NCBI GenBank assembly: GCA_016712625.1
Contig: JADJQQ010000001.1
Location: 1,550,001 to 1,614,000 of the forward strand
DNA from: Candidatus Competibacteraceae bacterium
Lineage (GTDB): Bacteria; Pseudomonadota; Gammaproteobacteria; Competibacterales; Competibacteraceae
Reading direction: 5' to 3'
Length of the DNA stretch: 64,000 nt
Below are positions 34,349 to 43,063 of the stretch, in pieces (within the stretch, counting starts at the first letter, position 1; each line of letters starts with the position of its first letter). The notes under the pieces were generated by a model, which worked only from the letters and a program-made list of their open reading frames with translations, did no database searches and was not told the DNA's origin. Made by a program: the position numbers and the translations under genes.

Positions 34349-34432
34349 ATTGTTAGTTTACTTGAAGCGCACCGGGCAACCATGCCGGCAACATTTCCGC
34401 GAAGCGTCCAGCATTCATAAGGTAGGCAGGTG

Positions 34433-35170
34433 ATGACTCAGGCACAGGCACAGCCCGAATTACAAGGAGATGACGCAGGTCTCTGGTTCGACGTTGAAAC
34501 CATGAACCGTGAATTGGACGCCTTGAGCGCCGAGCAGCGGGTCGCGTGGGCGCTGGCGCATTTTCCCGGCCAGGTTGTGTTGGCCTCCAGTTTTGGAGCC
34601 CAGTCCGCCGTTTGCCTGCACATGGTTGTTTCCCAGCAAGCCGACATCCCCGTCGTGTTGATCGATACCGGCTATCTGTTTTCAGAAACTTACCGGTTTA
34701 TCGACCAATTGACCGAACAGCTGTCCTTGAACCTCCATATCTATCGCGCGCCGCACGGACCCGCCTGGCAGGAAGCCCGTTACGGCAAGCTTTGGGAGCA
34801 GGGGTTGGAGGGAATCGAGCGCTACAACGCGATCAACAAGATCGAACCGATGCAGCGGGCACTCAATGAGTTGAATGCCGCCGCCTGGATTTCTGGGTTG
34901 CGGCGGCAACAAGCGAAGAGCCGCCAACATCTCGATGTTCTGCTGTGGCGCAACAATCGTTGCAAGATTCATCCGCTGATCGACTGGACTGACCGCGATG
35001 TCTACCGTTACCTGACGCACTACGGACTCTCCTATCATCCCCTGTGGGAGCAGGGTTATGTGTCGATCGGCGACGTTCATACCACTCGCCGCTTGGTCGA
35101 TGGCATGAGCCCTGAAGAAACCCGCTTCTTCGGTCTTAAGCGGGAGTGTGGGCTGCACGAGCAGGTTTGA
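34433..35170 (+). CDS. cysH: Phosphoadenylyl-sulfate (PAPS) reductase
   Basis: Reduces activated sulfate to sulfite with thioredoxin in assimilatory sulfate reduction. Seen: ASSFGAQSAVCLHM (PP-loop), IDTGYLFSETYRF, ARYGKLWEQGLEGIERYN, GLRRQQAKSR, and the C-terminal catalytic KRECGLHE. The paired cysteines of APS-type Fe-S enzymes are absent, so PAPS is the expected substrate. The ATG at 34433 directly follows an in-frame GTG. At 245 residues it matches E. coli CysH. Other cys genes are not adjacent. Confidence 0.95.
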   Translation: MTQAQAQPELQGDDAGLWFDVETMNRELDALSAEQRVAWALAHFPGQVVLASSFGAQSAVCLHMVVSQQADIPVVLIDTGYLFSETYRFIDQLTEQLSLNLHIYRAPHGPAWQEARYGKLWEQGLEGIERYNAINKIEPMQRALNELNAAAWISGLRRQQAKSRQHLDVLLWRNNRCKIHPLIDWTDRDVYRYLTHYGLSYHPLWEQGYVSIGDVHTTRRLVDGMSPEETRFFGLKRECGLHEQV

Positions 35171-35217
35171 GGGTGGCCGAACTCGCCAATGAGCAGGGCT
35201 AACACCCTTGATCAAGC

Positions 35218-35238
35218 GGTTCTCTGATCTAGAGAACC
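35218..35238 (+). terminator. Weak hairpin downstream of cysH
   Basis: GGTTCTCT (35218-35225) and AGAGAACC (35231-35238) form a perfect 8-bp stem with a 5-base loop about 50 bases after the cysH stop. Only three Ts follow soon after, so termination is uncertain. Confidence 0.35.
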
Positions 35239-35239
35239 C

Positions 35240-35580
35240 CCGCTTTCCAGCTCAGGTTGAGTGCCCCCTGATGGATCACCCTGGCCATTGCCATTCGCGC
35301 CGTGATCGCGTGGGCTGAGCGTTGGCAGAACATCGTTCGGTCTTTGGCCGCGGCAAGTTGCCTTGATCGCGCCAGTTTCTCGCCCGGTCTAAGGGCATTC
35401 CCTCCCATGGCGCCCTCCGCCGGGCGTTCACGCTGATGGACCCGCCCACTCCAAATCATTGCACCAAAGCCAGTCCGCGAGATAAACACAGGAAGCCTGC
35501 TTGGAATGATCGCCATATGGATCAACTCCCTAACGCCAATGGCATGCGTTAGTCCATGCAAGTGATATCATTCGAATGCG
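35240..35580. other. Gene-free stretch between cysH and the ferritin operon promoter
   Basis: About 340 bases without a supported gene. A 110-codon open frame on the minus strand (35229-35561) has no ribosome-binding site, no recognised domain and an odd composition, so it is not called. The sequence may be remnant DNA; no terminal repeats or transposase motifs were recognised. Confidence 0.4.
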
Positions 35581-35590
35581 CAATTTTTAT

Positions 35591-35619
35591 TTGAGAATGA
35601 TTCTCATCTTTCATATAAT
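35591..35619 (+). promoter_or_regulatory. Promoter with embedded Fur box
   Basis: A -35 box TTGAGA (35591-35596) and a -10 box TATAAT (35614-35619) are separated by 17 bases. A perfect 7-1-7 palindrome TGAGAAT-G-ATTCTCA (35592-35606) overlaps the -35 and spacer and matches the Fur-box half-site pattern. Iron-loaded Fur should block this promoter. It lies 110 bases before the ferritin-like gene. Confidence 0.85.
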
Positions 35620-35728
35620 GCCTTCAAATGCAGCGGGAAAAGTTGAGTGAAGCGCTCTGAAATCCAGACAGTATCCTGTTGGGAAGCAGTCACTTCCTCA
35701 TCAATCATCGACCAGAAGGCAGCCAACC

Positions 35729-36193
35729 ATGACCCAACGCTTCGACAAGCACGCCGCCATTGCTATTCTCAACCACATTCTCGAACTGGAGCTGGCCGGG
35801 GTGGTGCGCTATAGCCATTACGCGCTGATGGTGTACGGCTACAACCGCATCCCCATCGTTAGTTGGCTCAACGCCCAAGCTGATGAAAGCCTGCTGCACG
35901 CCCGCCAGGCCGGCGAATTGATCACCGGCTTGGGCGGCCATCCCTCGCTCGGCATCGGCCCGCTGCTGGAGACGCACCGGCACGATATCGGCGACATCTT
36001 GCGCGAATCGCTGGCTCATGAGGGCGAAGCGCTCAAGGCGTATTACCAACTGCTCGATTGCGTGAAAGACAAGGACGTGCGACTGGAGGAGTACGCGCGC
36101 ACTTTGATTTCCGAGGAACTGAGCCACCACGATGAAGTAGACAAGATGCTGCGCGCGCCCGGCCAAACCCACCCCGCCGGAGAGAGCGCCTAA
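35729..36193 (+). CDS. Bacterioferritin-like iron-storage protein
   Basis: A 154-residue four-helix protein of the ferritin-like superfamily. Metal-ligand patterns are visible on each helix: ELELAGVVRYSHYALM, ADESLLHARQAGELI, AHEGEALKAYYQLL and SEELSHHDEVDKML, giving the Glu/His set of a di-iron ferroxidase site. No haem-specific Met could be assigned with confidence, so the subfamily (Bfr versus other ferritin-like) stays open. It heads an operon under a Fur-box promoter and touches feoA (TAAATG), linking iron storage to uptake. Confidence 0.85.
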   Translation: MTQRFDKHAAIAILNHILELELAGVVRYSHYALMVYGYNRIPIVSWLNAQADESLLHARQAGELITGLGGHPSLGIGPLLETHRHDIGDILRESLAHEGEALKAYYQLLDCVKDKDVRLEEYARTLISEELSHHDEVDKMLRAPGQTHPAGESA

Positions 36194-36550
36194 ATGAAAT
36201 TATCGAGCGAATCGGAACGCCAGGCGTTCCAATTAGGCTGCGCGGTGGGTTTGGGCTTTACACAACCGCTCGGACAGATGCGGCCGGGCGGTATGGGCCG
36301 CATTCTGGCCGTCAGCGGCAGCGATCGCGACATCGAGCGCGGCTTGTTGGAGATGGGCTTTGTCGAAGGGGCGCGGATTGAGGTGCTCCATCACGGTTGG
36401 TTGCGGCGCGATCCTTTAGCGGTGCGCATCAATCAGACCATGACCGTGGCCTTGCGCCGTTGCGAAGCCAACGCCGTCTTGGTCGGCCCATTGCTCGATC
36501 AGGAACCTGAAGCACTCGCCGTTCGGTTGGGAGAACCCGCGCTGTCATGA
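36194..36550 (+). CDS. feoA: Ferrous iron transport protein A
   Basis: A small SH3-like cytosolic partner of FeoB. Seen: the conserved LEMGFVEGARIEVLHHG block and LAVRINQTMTVALRRCEA. At 118 residues it is longer than the typical 75-85 because of an N-terminal extension of about 30 residues. The ATG at 36194 directly follows the ferritin stop, and its stop overlaps feoB (ATGA at 36547-36550). Confidence 0.92.
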   Translation: MKLSSESERQAFQLGCAVGLGFTQPLGQMRPGGMGRILAVSGSDRDIERGLLEMGFVEGARIEVLHHGWLRRDPLAVRINQTMTVALRRCEANAVLVGPLLDQEPEALAVRLGEPALS

Positions 36551-38703
36551 CTGCCGGAACGCTGGCCGCGAACGGCCTTCGATCGGCGCGCATCGCGCTA
36601 GTCGGCCCGCCCAACAGCGGCAAAACCACCCTGTTTAACACGCTAACGGGCAGCCGGCAAAAGACCGCTAACTATCCGGGCGTCACCGTCGAGCGCAAAA
36701 GCGGTCTGCTGCGCACGCCGGCCGGTCATGCGGTCGAAGTGCTCGATTTGCCTGGCAGCTACAGCCTGCGCGCCCGCAGTCCGGACGAGGCAATCACCCG
36801 CGATGTGGTGCTGGGCCGCCAGCAGCGGGAAACGTTGCCAGACGCTATCGTTTGCGTGACCGACGCAACCAATCTCAACCAACATCTGCGCTTGCTGCTG
36901 GAATTGCGCCCGCTGGGACGGCCGTTGATTCTGGCGCTGAACATGATGGATATCGCCCAAAAACGCGGCTGTCGGATCGACACCGAGGCGCTAGCGCGCG
37001 AGTTGGGCATTCCAGTGGTCACTACCGTGGCCATGCGCAAGCATGGGGTGCATGATCTGCTCGCTCGGATCGACGCGTTGTTGAGCGGCCCCCAGACCGA
37101 AACCGGCGTCACCGCGACCGCGAATTGGCAAGAACCCTCGCCGGACGCGATCCGCGGCTATCATCATGAAGTGGAGCGCGTGTTGCGCCAAGCGGTGGTC
37201 GTAGAAGGGGTGCCGGCTCATTTCTCCCGGCAACTGGATCATGTATTGCTACATCCCATCGCTGGCCCGCTGATTCTGCTTTTCCTGCTGTTTCTGATAT
37301 TCCAGGCCGTGTTCAGTTGGGCGGAAGCGCCAATGGACTGGATCGACGGCGGTATGGCCAGCGTGCAGCAGTGGCTTTCCGGGCACATGGCCGACAGTCT
37401 GCTCAAAAGCTTACTGATCGATGGCGTCATCACTGGCGTGGGCGGCGTGGTGATCTTCCTGCCGCAAATTCTGATCCTGTTTTTGTTCATTCTGTTGCTG
37501 GAAGATTCTGGCTACATGACCCGCGCCGCCTTCTTGATGGACCGGTTGATGAGCGCGGCGGGTTTGAACGGCCGCGCCTTTATTCCCCTGCTGTCCAGCT
37601 TCGCCTGCGCCATTCCCGGCATCATGGCGGCGCGCACCATCGCCCATCCACTGGATCGTTTGGTCACGATTCTGATTGCACCGTTGATGACCTGTTCAGC
37701 GCGGTTGCCCGTCTATGTGCTATTAATCGCCGCGTTTATTCCCAATATCACGGTTTGGGGCGGTGTCGGTTTGCAGGGGCTGGTCATGTTCGCGCTGTAT
37801 GCGGCTGGCATCGTCGGCGCGCTGCTGGTGGCTGCCCTATTGCGCTTGACGCTGTTGAAAGGCGGCCGGCAACCGCTGTTAATGGAGTTGCCTAGCTACA
37901 AATGGCCGAATCCCGCCAACGTGTTATTAGGTTTGTGGGATCGCGTCAAGATTTTCATGCGCCGGATTGGCACCATCATCCTGAGCCTGATGGTCATCTT
38001 GTGGTTTCTTTCGACCTTTCCCGCGCCGCCGGCTGGTGGGACCGAACCGGCGATTTATTACAGCTTCGCCGGCCTAATCGGGCGGGCGCTGGAGCCGCTG
38101 CTGGCTCCCATTGGCTTTAACTGGCAAATCGCCATCGCTCTGGTGCCAGGATTGGCGGCACGCGAAGTCGCGGTGGCGGCGCTCGGCACCGTTTACGCGC
38201 TAAGCGGCGACGAAGGCGCGGTGACGGAAGCGTTATCCGCCACACTGGCCCAGAATTGGACGCTGGCGACTGCTCTGGCGCTGCTGGCCTGGTACGTGTT
38301 TGCTCCGCAGTGCTTGGCGACTTTGGCCGCTGTGCGCCGCGAAACCAATTCCTGGCGCTGGGCGGCGTTCATGTTCGTTTACCTGATGGCGCTGGCCTAT
38401 ATCGCCGCCTTCATCACCTACCGGGTCGCGTTGGCGCTGGGGGAGGCTGAAATGTGGCAAGATGCGCTCGCGCTGCTAATCGTGGCGCTGGCCGGGTTAG
38501 CCTTGCTGCGGCCTTATATCCGCCTGCGTTTGTTCCGTACTGGCGCCTGCCGGAAAGAGGGCAATACTTCGGTTGCAAGCGCGCCGCCCCACAGCGGATG
38601 CGGTGGCTGCACCCTGGGATCAGGGTGCGCCAAACCGCGAAATCGAATTGATTCCGCCAATAATCAACGGGACGAAAAGACTTTTCAGCAGACCTCGCCG
38701 TGA
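36547..38703 (+). CDS. feoB: Ferrous iron transporter B
   Basis: The Fe(II) permease with a cytosolic G-protein domain. Seen: G1 GPPNSGKTT (residues 20-28), DLPGSYSLRARSPDE (G3 with switch), NMMD (G4), then gate regions with about eight to ten membrane helices (EDSGYMTRAAFLMDRLM, SFACAIPGIMAAR). The C-terminal tail has a Cys cluster (HSGCGGCTLGSGC) that may bind metal or a cluster, as in some FeoB/FeoC tails. At 718 residues it is normal. It is the last gene of the Fur-controlled operon. Confidence 0.96.
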   Translation: MTAGTLAANGLRSARIALVGPPNSGKTTLFNTLTGSRQKTANYPGVTVERKSGLLRTPAGHAVEVLDLPGSYSLRARSPDEAITRDVVLGRQQRETLPDAIVCVTDATNLNQHLRLLLELRPLGRPLILALNMMDIAQKRGCRIDTEALARELGIPVVTTVAMRKHGVHDLLARIDALLSGPQTETGVTATANWQEPSPDAIRGYHHEVERVLRQAVVVEGVPAHFSRQLDHVLLHPIAGPLILLFLLFLIFQAVFSWAEAPMDWIDGGMASVQQWLSGHMADSLLKSLLIDGVITGVGGVVIFLPQILILFLFILLLEDSGYMTRAAFLMDRLMSAAGLNGRAFIPLLSSFACAIPGIMAARTIAHPLDRLVTILIAPLMTCSARLPVYVLLIAAFIPNITVWGGVGLQGLVMFALYAAGIVGALLVAALLRLTLLKGGRQPLLMELPSYKWPNPANVLLGLWDRVKIFMRRIGTIILSLMVILWFLSTFPAPPAGGTEPAIYYSFAGLIGRALEPLLAPIGFNWQIAIALVPGLAAREVAVAALGTVYALSGDEGAVTEALSATLAQNWTLATALALLAWYVFAPQCLATLAAVRRETNSWRWAAFMFVYLMALAYIAAFITYRVALALGEAEMWQDALALLIVALAGLALLRPYIRLRLFRTGACRKEGNTSVASAPPHSGCGGCTLGSGCAKPRNRIDSANNQRDEKTFQQTSP

Positions 38704-38712
38704 AATGCTGGG

Positions 38713-38735
38713 CCCCTGACCCGATCAGGGGTTTC
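38713..38735 (+). terminator. Hairpin terminator after feoB
   Basis: CCCCTGA (38713-38719) and TCAGGGG (38725-38731) form a 7-bp GC-rich stem with a 5-base loop, followed by TTTCG. It lies 10 bases after the feoB stop. The T-tract is short, so termination may be partial. Confidence 0.55.
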
Positions 38736-38874
38736 GTTGCGCCTGACCTTCCTATAAAGCCGCCTTAAAGCCCGCTATTCTGATGTTTACCGGAAGCCGA
38801 GAGCGGCTTGGCCCTCGACGCATCCCGTACTGTTATCGCCCTGACAGATTTCGGCTATTCATGGAGCAAGACCG

Positions 38875-40854
38875 ATGAACGACCAGCTGCGCTCGGATCG
38901 ACCGTTATGGACGCCCGATCACGCAAAGATCGCGGCAACGCGAATGGCGGCTTTTACCGCATATGCTCGAACGGTTTCTGGCAGATCTCTGGATTCATAC
39001 GCAGCCTTGCACGGCTGGTCGGTCGATGCGCCCGAACAATTTTGGACGGCGATCTGGGATTTCTGCGGGGTCATTGGCGAGCCGGGCGCGGGACCAGTGT
39101 TGGTCGATGCCCAGAAGATGCCTGGCGCCAGATGGTTTCCTGATGCTCGCCTCAATTTCGCGCAAAACCTGTTGCGGGATTGCGACAACGCCGACGCTCT
39201 GGTGTTCTGGGGCGAGAATAAGGTCAAGTGCACAGTCTCGCGGGCGGAACTGTGGCGGCAGGTCGCCCAGTTCGCCGCCGCGCTGCGGGAGTCCGGTATC
39301 GTCTCTGGCGACCGGGTGGCCGCTTATTTGCCCAACATGCCGGAAGCCGTGGTGGCGATGCTGGCCGCCGCCAGCCTCGGCGCGACCTTTACCAGCGCCT
39401 CGCCCGATTTCGGGGTGCAGGGCGTGTTGGATCGCTTCGGCCAGATCGAACCCAAGCTGTTGATCGCCTCCGATGGCTATTGGTACAACGGCAAGGCGGT
39501 CGATCTGCAACCCAAACTGGCGGAACTCGTCCCGCGGTTGCCTAGCGTTCGGCAGTTGATCGTGGCGCCTTATCTGAACCAGGAAGCAGACGCGCTGGCG
39601 GCGAACTTGCCGAAGGCTATGTCGTGGACGCGCTTTATCGCCCGCCATGCGGCGGCAACGGAAATCGAGTTTGTCCCTCTACCGTTCAATCATCCGCTGT
39701 ACATCATGTATTCGTCGGGAACAACCGGCGTTCCGAAATGCATCGTACACGGCGCGGGCGGGACGCTGTTACAGCATCTGAAAGAACATCAGTTGCATAC
39801 CGATGTGCGCGAGGGCGACCGGCTGTTTTATTTCACTACCTGCGGCTGGATGATGTGGAACTGGTTGATCTCTGGCCTCGCGTCCGGGGCTACGCTGCTG
39901 CTGTACGACGGCAGTCCCTTCGTCGAACGCGGCCGGATTCTGTGGGATTACGCCCAGAACGAGCGGATGAGCCATTTCGGCACCTCGGCGAAATATCTGG
40001 ATGCGCTGATCAAGACTGGCCTCAAGCCGAAACATGCTTACGATTTAAGCGCGCTTCGGGTGATGACCTCGACCGGCAGCCCGCTGGCGCCCGAACGTTT
40101 CGATGACGTGTACGCCGATATCAAGTCCGACCTACAGCTTTCCTCCATTTCCGGCGGCACCGATATTATCTCCTGTTTCGTGCTGGGCAGCCCCACGCTG
40201 CCGGTCTGGCGCGGCGAGATTCAATGCCAGGGGCTGGGCCTCGCGGTCGATGTGTGGGACGACCAGGGGCAATCCATTCGGGGTGAGAAAGGCGAACTGG
40301 TTTGCTTGCGACCGTTTCCTTCCATGCCGGTCGGGTTTTGGAACGACCCCGCCGGTAAGAAGTACCAAGCCGCCTACTTCGAGCGGTTCCCTGGTGTTTG
40401 GCATCACGGTGATTTCTGCGAAATGACCGAGCACGATGGCCTCATCATTCATGGCCGTTCCGACGCCACCCTCAATCCGGGCGGGGTACGGATCGGCACC
40501 GCCGAAATTTACCGGCAGGTGGAAAAATTGCCGGAAGTGGCCGAATCCATTGTGATCGGTCAGGATTGGGACAGTGATGTCCGAATCATCCTGTTCGTGA
40601 AGCTGCAAGAGGGCATCGAGCTCGACGATGGCTTGACCGCCCGGATCAAGCGGCTGGTTCGCGACAACGCCAGTCCGCGCCATGTGCCGGCCAAGATTCT
40701 GCAAGTAGCGGACATTCCCCGCACCAAGAGCGGCAAGATCGTCGAACTGGCGGTGCGCAATATCGTTCATGGCCAGCCAGTCAAGAACCTTGAGGCGCTG
40801 GCCAATCCTGAAGCCCTTGCAGCCTTCGCCGATCGAAACGAACTGAGCGACTGA
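38875..40854 (+). CDS. Acetoacetyl-CoA synthetase
   Basis: Activates acetoacetate with ATP and CoA, the route by which PHB breakdown products or ketone bodies re-enter metabolism. Seen: an N-terminal ACAS-type domain (ARWFPDARLNFAQNLLRD), AMP-binding motif MYSSGTTGVPKCIVHG, the family-specific TTCGWMMWNWLISGLASGATLLLYDGSP, and a C-terminal GRSDATLNPGGVRIGTAEIY plus PRTKSGKIVELAVR with the catalytic Lys. At 659 residues it matches acetoacetyl-CoA synthetase rather than acetyl-CoA synthetase. It is a single-gene transcript followed by a strong terminator. Confidence 0.93.
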   Translation: MNDQLRSDRPLWTPDHAKIAATRMAAFTAYARTVSGRSLDSYAALHGWSVDAPEQFWTAIWDFCGVIGEPGAGPVLVDAQKMPGARWFPDARLNFAQNLLRDCDNADALVFWGENKVKCTVSRAELWRQVAQFAAALRESGIVSGDRVAAYLPNMPEAVVAMLAAASLGATFTSASPDFGVQGVLDRFGQIEPKLLIASDGYWYNGKAVDLQPKLAELVPRLPSVRQLIVAPYLNQEADALAANLPKAMSWTRFIARHAAATEIEFVPLPFNHPLYIMYSSGTTGVPKCIVHGAGGTLLQHLKEHQLHTDVREGDRLFYFTTCGWMMWNWLISGLASGATLLLYDGSPFVERGRILWDYAQNERMSHFGTSAKYLDALIKTGLKPKHAYDLSALRVMTSTGSPLAPERFDDVYADIKSDLQLSSISGGTDIISCFVLGSPTLPVWRGEIQCQGLGLAVDVWDDQGQSIRGEKGELVCLRPFPSMPVGFWNDPAGKKYQAAYFERFPGVWHHGDFCEMTEHDGLIIHGRSDATLNPGGVRIGTAEIYRQVEKLPEVAESIVIGQDWDSDVRIILFVKLQEGIELDDGLTARIKRLVRDNASPRHVPAKILQVADIPRTKSGKIVELAVRNIVHGQPVKNLEALANPEALAAFADRNELSD

Positions 40855-40872
40855 AACAGCGAATCGAAAATG

Positions 40873-40904
40873 AAGAAACCCGCCGGCAGGCGGGTTTCTT
40901 TATA
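40873..40904 (+). terminator. Intrinsic terminator after acetoacetyl-CoA synthetase
   Basis: AAGAAACCCGCC (40873-40884) pairs perfectly with GGCGGGTTTCTT (40889-40900) across a GGCA tetraloop; TATA follows. It lies 18 bases after the stop codon. The A-rich/T-rich base of the stem makes it potentially bidirectional. Confidence 0.9.
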
Positions 40905-40959
40905 CCCGTTAGGCCATGGTGCGCCAAGCGGAATCTCCCAAACATAAAATTGCCACCTT

Positions 40960-41622
40960 TAGAGATAAGGAGGAACCAAGACCGCAAGAACGGCCGCAAA
41001 GGCGATGACGGAAACCACAATCACTTTCGCGAAATCGCCCGCTTCGCGCAGCAAACCACGGGGCTTGACGCCGCTGTGGGCTTCACTTCGAGGGCGCGTC
41101 GATGTGCGAGATTCGCGACCGGGTGGGCGGCTCGAAAGCCACGCTTTACAGCTATTTCTCCTCGAAGGAAGAATTGTTCTTTGAAGTAATTTTCAGCGCG
41201 ATTGAAACAGACTTTGAGGCGAGCCACGCTTATCTTGATCCGGCCACCACGGATATGGTGGAAGCCTTAACGACTTTTGGCGTGGGGTTGTTGCGCAGTT
41301 TGTACACGCCGCCGGCGATGGCGGTGCGGCGGTTGATCTTTGCCGAGTCCAGGCGCTCCGATCTCGGCCGGATTTGCTACGAGCGGGCGTGAAGCGTAGC
41401 CATCAACGGCTTTCCGAGTTTTTGCAGGCCGCCATAAGCTGCGGGCAGTTGCGCGAAGCCGACGCGGGAGTGGCGGCGTGGCATCTGTACGGTTTGTTAG
41501 AGGCGGAACTGTTTCGCCGCTGCTTGTTGTGCGTACGGGAAACCGTCACCGATGAGGAAATCACCGGCTGCGTTCAACGCGCTGTCGCCGTGTTCATGGC
41601 CGCTTACGGCAGGGCAACCTGA
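40960..41622 (+). pseudogene. Frameshifted TetR-family regulator
   Basis: Remains of a TetR-type repressor. The helix-turn-helix is clear (MCEIRDRVGGSKATLYSYFSSKEELFFEV, 41102 onward), as is a ligand-domain tail with TFGVGLLRSLYTPPAMAVRRLIFAESRRSDLG. At about 41385 the frame stops, and the protein continues in another frame (GVKRSHQRLSEFLQAAISCGQLREAD to 41622). A second break lies near 41083-41087: adding one T to ACTTCGAG joins the upstream codons (LDAAVGFT) to FEGASM. The very N-terminus around 40960-41060 is also irregular. With at least two shifts the gene is probably decayed, although assembly indels would look the same. Confidence 0.75.
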
Positions 41623-41715
41623 CTGTTTTATCGAGCGGACAATTGAAATTTTACTTGGCTCCATGGCCGCGAAGGCGTCCAGCGTTCGAAAATCCCAATT
41701 GCTGCCCGTCTTTGA

Positions 41716-42117
41716 CTACCCGCGCCAGCGTTCGGATAGCACGCCAAAAATAGCCACGATGTCCCTGATCACGATAATCACCCAGATGACCATGATAACG
41801 GCGACAGCGGCGGCGGCGATGTCTTTAATGGCGCGGATTTTCTCGTTTTTGTTGGGTTCTATGAAATCGCAGATCGCTTCGATGGCGCTATTGAACAGCT
41901 CGGCCATCAGCACCAGACCGGTGGCGAGCAGTAGCATTTGCGCGTCTATCCAGCGCTCAAAAATAATGGCAAAAATAATGATGATCGCGGAGACAACCAA
42001 TTTGTATTCGACGCTGAAATCGTACATAACCGCGAACCGCAATCCCGAAAGGATGACCTTGAGCTTGCGCAGAGGGTTATAGCCTTGTTCGCCGCCGCCT
42101 AAAAATTTATTTCGCAT
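41716..42117 (-). CDS. dgkA: Diacylglycerol kinase, DgkA type
   Basis: A small inner-membrane lipid kinase that recycles diacylglycerol, or phosphorylates undecaprenol in some members. Seen: three transmembrane helices and the catalytic stretch with AELFNSAIEAICDFIEP and IRAIKDIAAAAV, which carry the Glu/Asn/Lys/Asp residues of the family. The start is the ATG at 42117 (133 residues). It is encoded 31 bases after the PAP2 phosphatase gene on the same strand; the two probably act in the same lipid cycle. Confidence 0.92.
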   Translation of the reverse strand: MRNKFLGGGEQGYNPLRKLKVILSGLRFAVMYDFSVEYKLVVSAIIIIFAIIFERWIDAQMLLLATGLVLMAELFNSAIEAICDFIEPNKNEKIRAIKDIAAAAVAVIMVIWVIIVIRDIVAIFGVLSERWRG

Positions 42118-42148
42118 AGTGGTTCCCCGATGGGTTGCGCGAACGGAA

Positions 42149-42661
42149 TCAGAAAATTCTTTGCGCGAGGGCGATCCAGACGCCAGCCAGCACAATTCCA
42201 GCTAATACATCTGATGGATAGTGAACCTGCAAATAGATGCGGGATGCGCCAACCAAAACGATTAAGGCGATGGTGGCCACGGCGGCCACAATCCACCAGT
42301 GGGGCCAAATCCGCAGGATGATTACGAGCGCGCACAGAGTGAAGGCGGCAATTTGGGTAGTGTGGGCGCTGGGAAACGAGCTGTCCCATGGTAAAGGAAC
42401 CAACCGTTCTCCCACCGCGGGCCGGGGGCGAGCCGAAATGAGCTTGATAAGATGAACCAGCAGCGTCGCGCCGCCAAGTCCCGCGATCAGCAGGCTGGCT
42501 TCCCAGCGTTTTTGAAAATACCCCAAGAGAGCGGCGCTCAAAAGTGCGAGCGGAACCAGCAGATACAACGAGCCAAGCCAGGTCACACCGCGAAAGAAGG
42601 TGTCCAAAGCTTCCGAGCGGTGGGCTGCCGCGAAGAGGAGAATATCATTGTCCCAAGACAT
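42149..42661 (-). CDS. PAP2-family phosphatase
   Basis: A membrane lipid phosphatase of 170 residues with about five helices. The three PAP2 motifs are present: KLISARPRP, PSAHT, and SRIYLQVHYPSDVLAG (catalytic His). Possible substrates are phosphatidic acid or undecaprenyl pyrophosphate. The neighbouring dgkA performs the opposite phosphorylation, suggesting a role in lipid carrier or phospholipid recycling. Confidence 0.88.
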   Translation of the reverse strand: MSWDNDILLFAAAHRSEALDTFFRGVTWLGSLYLLVPLALLSAALLGYFQKRWEASLLIAGLGGATLLVHLIKLISARPRPAVGERLVPLPWDSSFPSAHTTQIAAFTLCALVIILRIWPHWWIVAAVATIALIVLVGASRIYLQVHYPSDVLAGIVLAGVWIALAQRIF

Positions 42662-42678
42662 TGAATTACCAGATCAGT

Positions 42679-42792
42679 TTAGAGGGCCTTAATCGGACGA
42701 TCACACGCTTTGTTGACAAACGACAGAGCTGGATTTGCTTCTACGACAACTCTGCGCGCTGTAATGCTCGCGCCAACAATAACGATCTTCAT
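42679..42792 (-). other. Short ORF with ribosome-binding site, possible gene remnant
   Basis: A 37-codon frame starts at the ATG at 42792 with GGAG about 8 bases upstream and begins Met-Lys-Ile-Val-Ile-Val-Gly-Ala-Ser, as in Rossmann-fold oxidoreductases. No further match is seen and it stops at 42679. It may be a truncated oxidoreductase or a chance frame. The AT-rich region 42800-42860 beside it could hold its promoter and that of the acetyltransferase gene at 43064. Confidence 0.25.
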
Positions 42793-43063
42793 GATACGCT
42801 CCAATCAAAAAAACGAATAAGATATTAAAATTTTATTTAATTCAAATAGTTAATTCTGAGCTTCCAGTAATGGGATATTTGGGTGGTAGCTCCTTTTGAA
42901 GACTGGCTGCTCGAATAGGCGTCATTGGATTTTGAATCACCCAGGACGTTGATGAACTCTGAAGTCGAAAATCTTAAGCTGGATTGTCGCCTTCAGACAG
43001 TCGTTGTATTTCTGATTGCCGCGCCGTCTATCCTTAATCAATTCAAGGCAAGGAGCTACGGTA

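Noticed and set aside
34302..34432. TPP riboswitch upstream of thiZ
   Set aside because: The conserved CUGAGA and GAUNUGG-type elements are not visible on the minus strand.
35229..35561. 110-codon minus-strand frame between cysH and the ferritin gene
   Set aside because: No ribosome-binding site, no domain and no neighbours in the same direction; kept only as a gene-free stretch.
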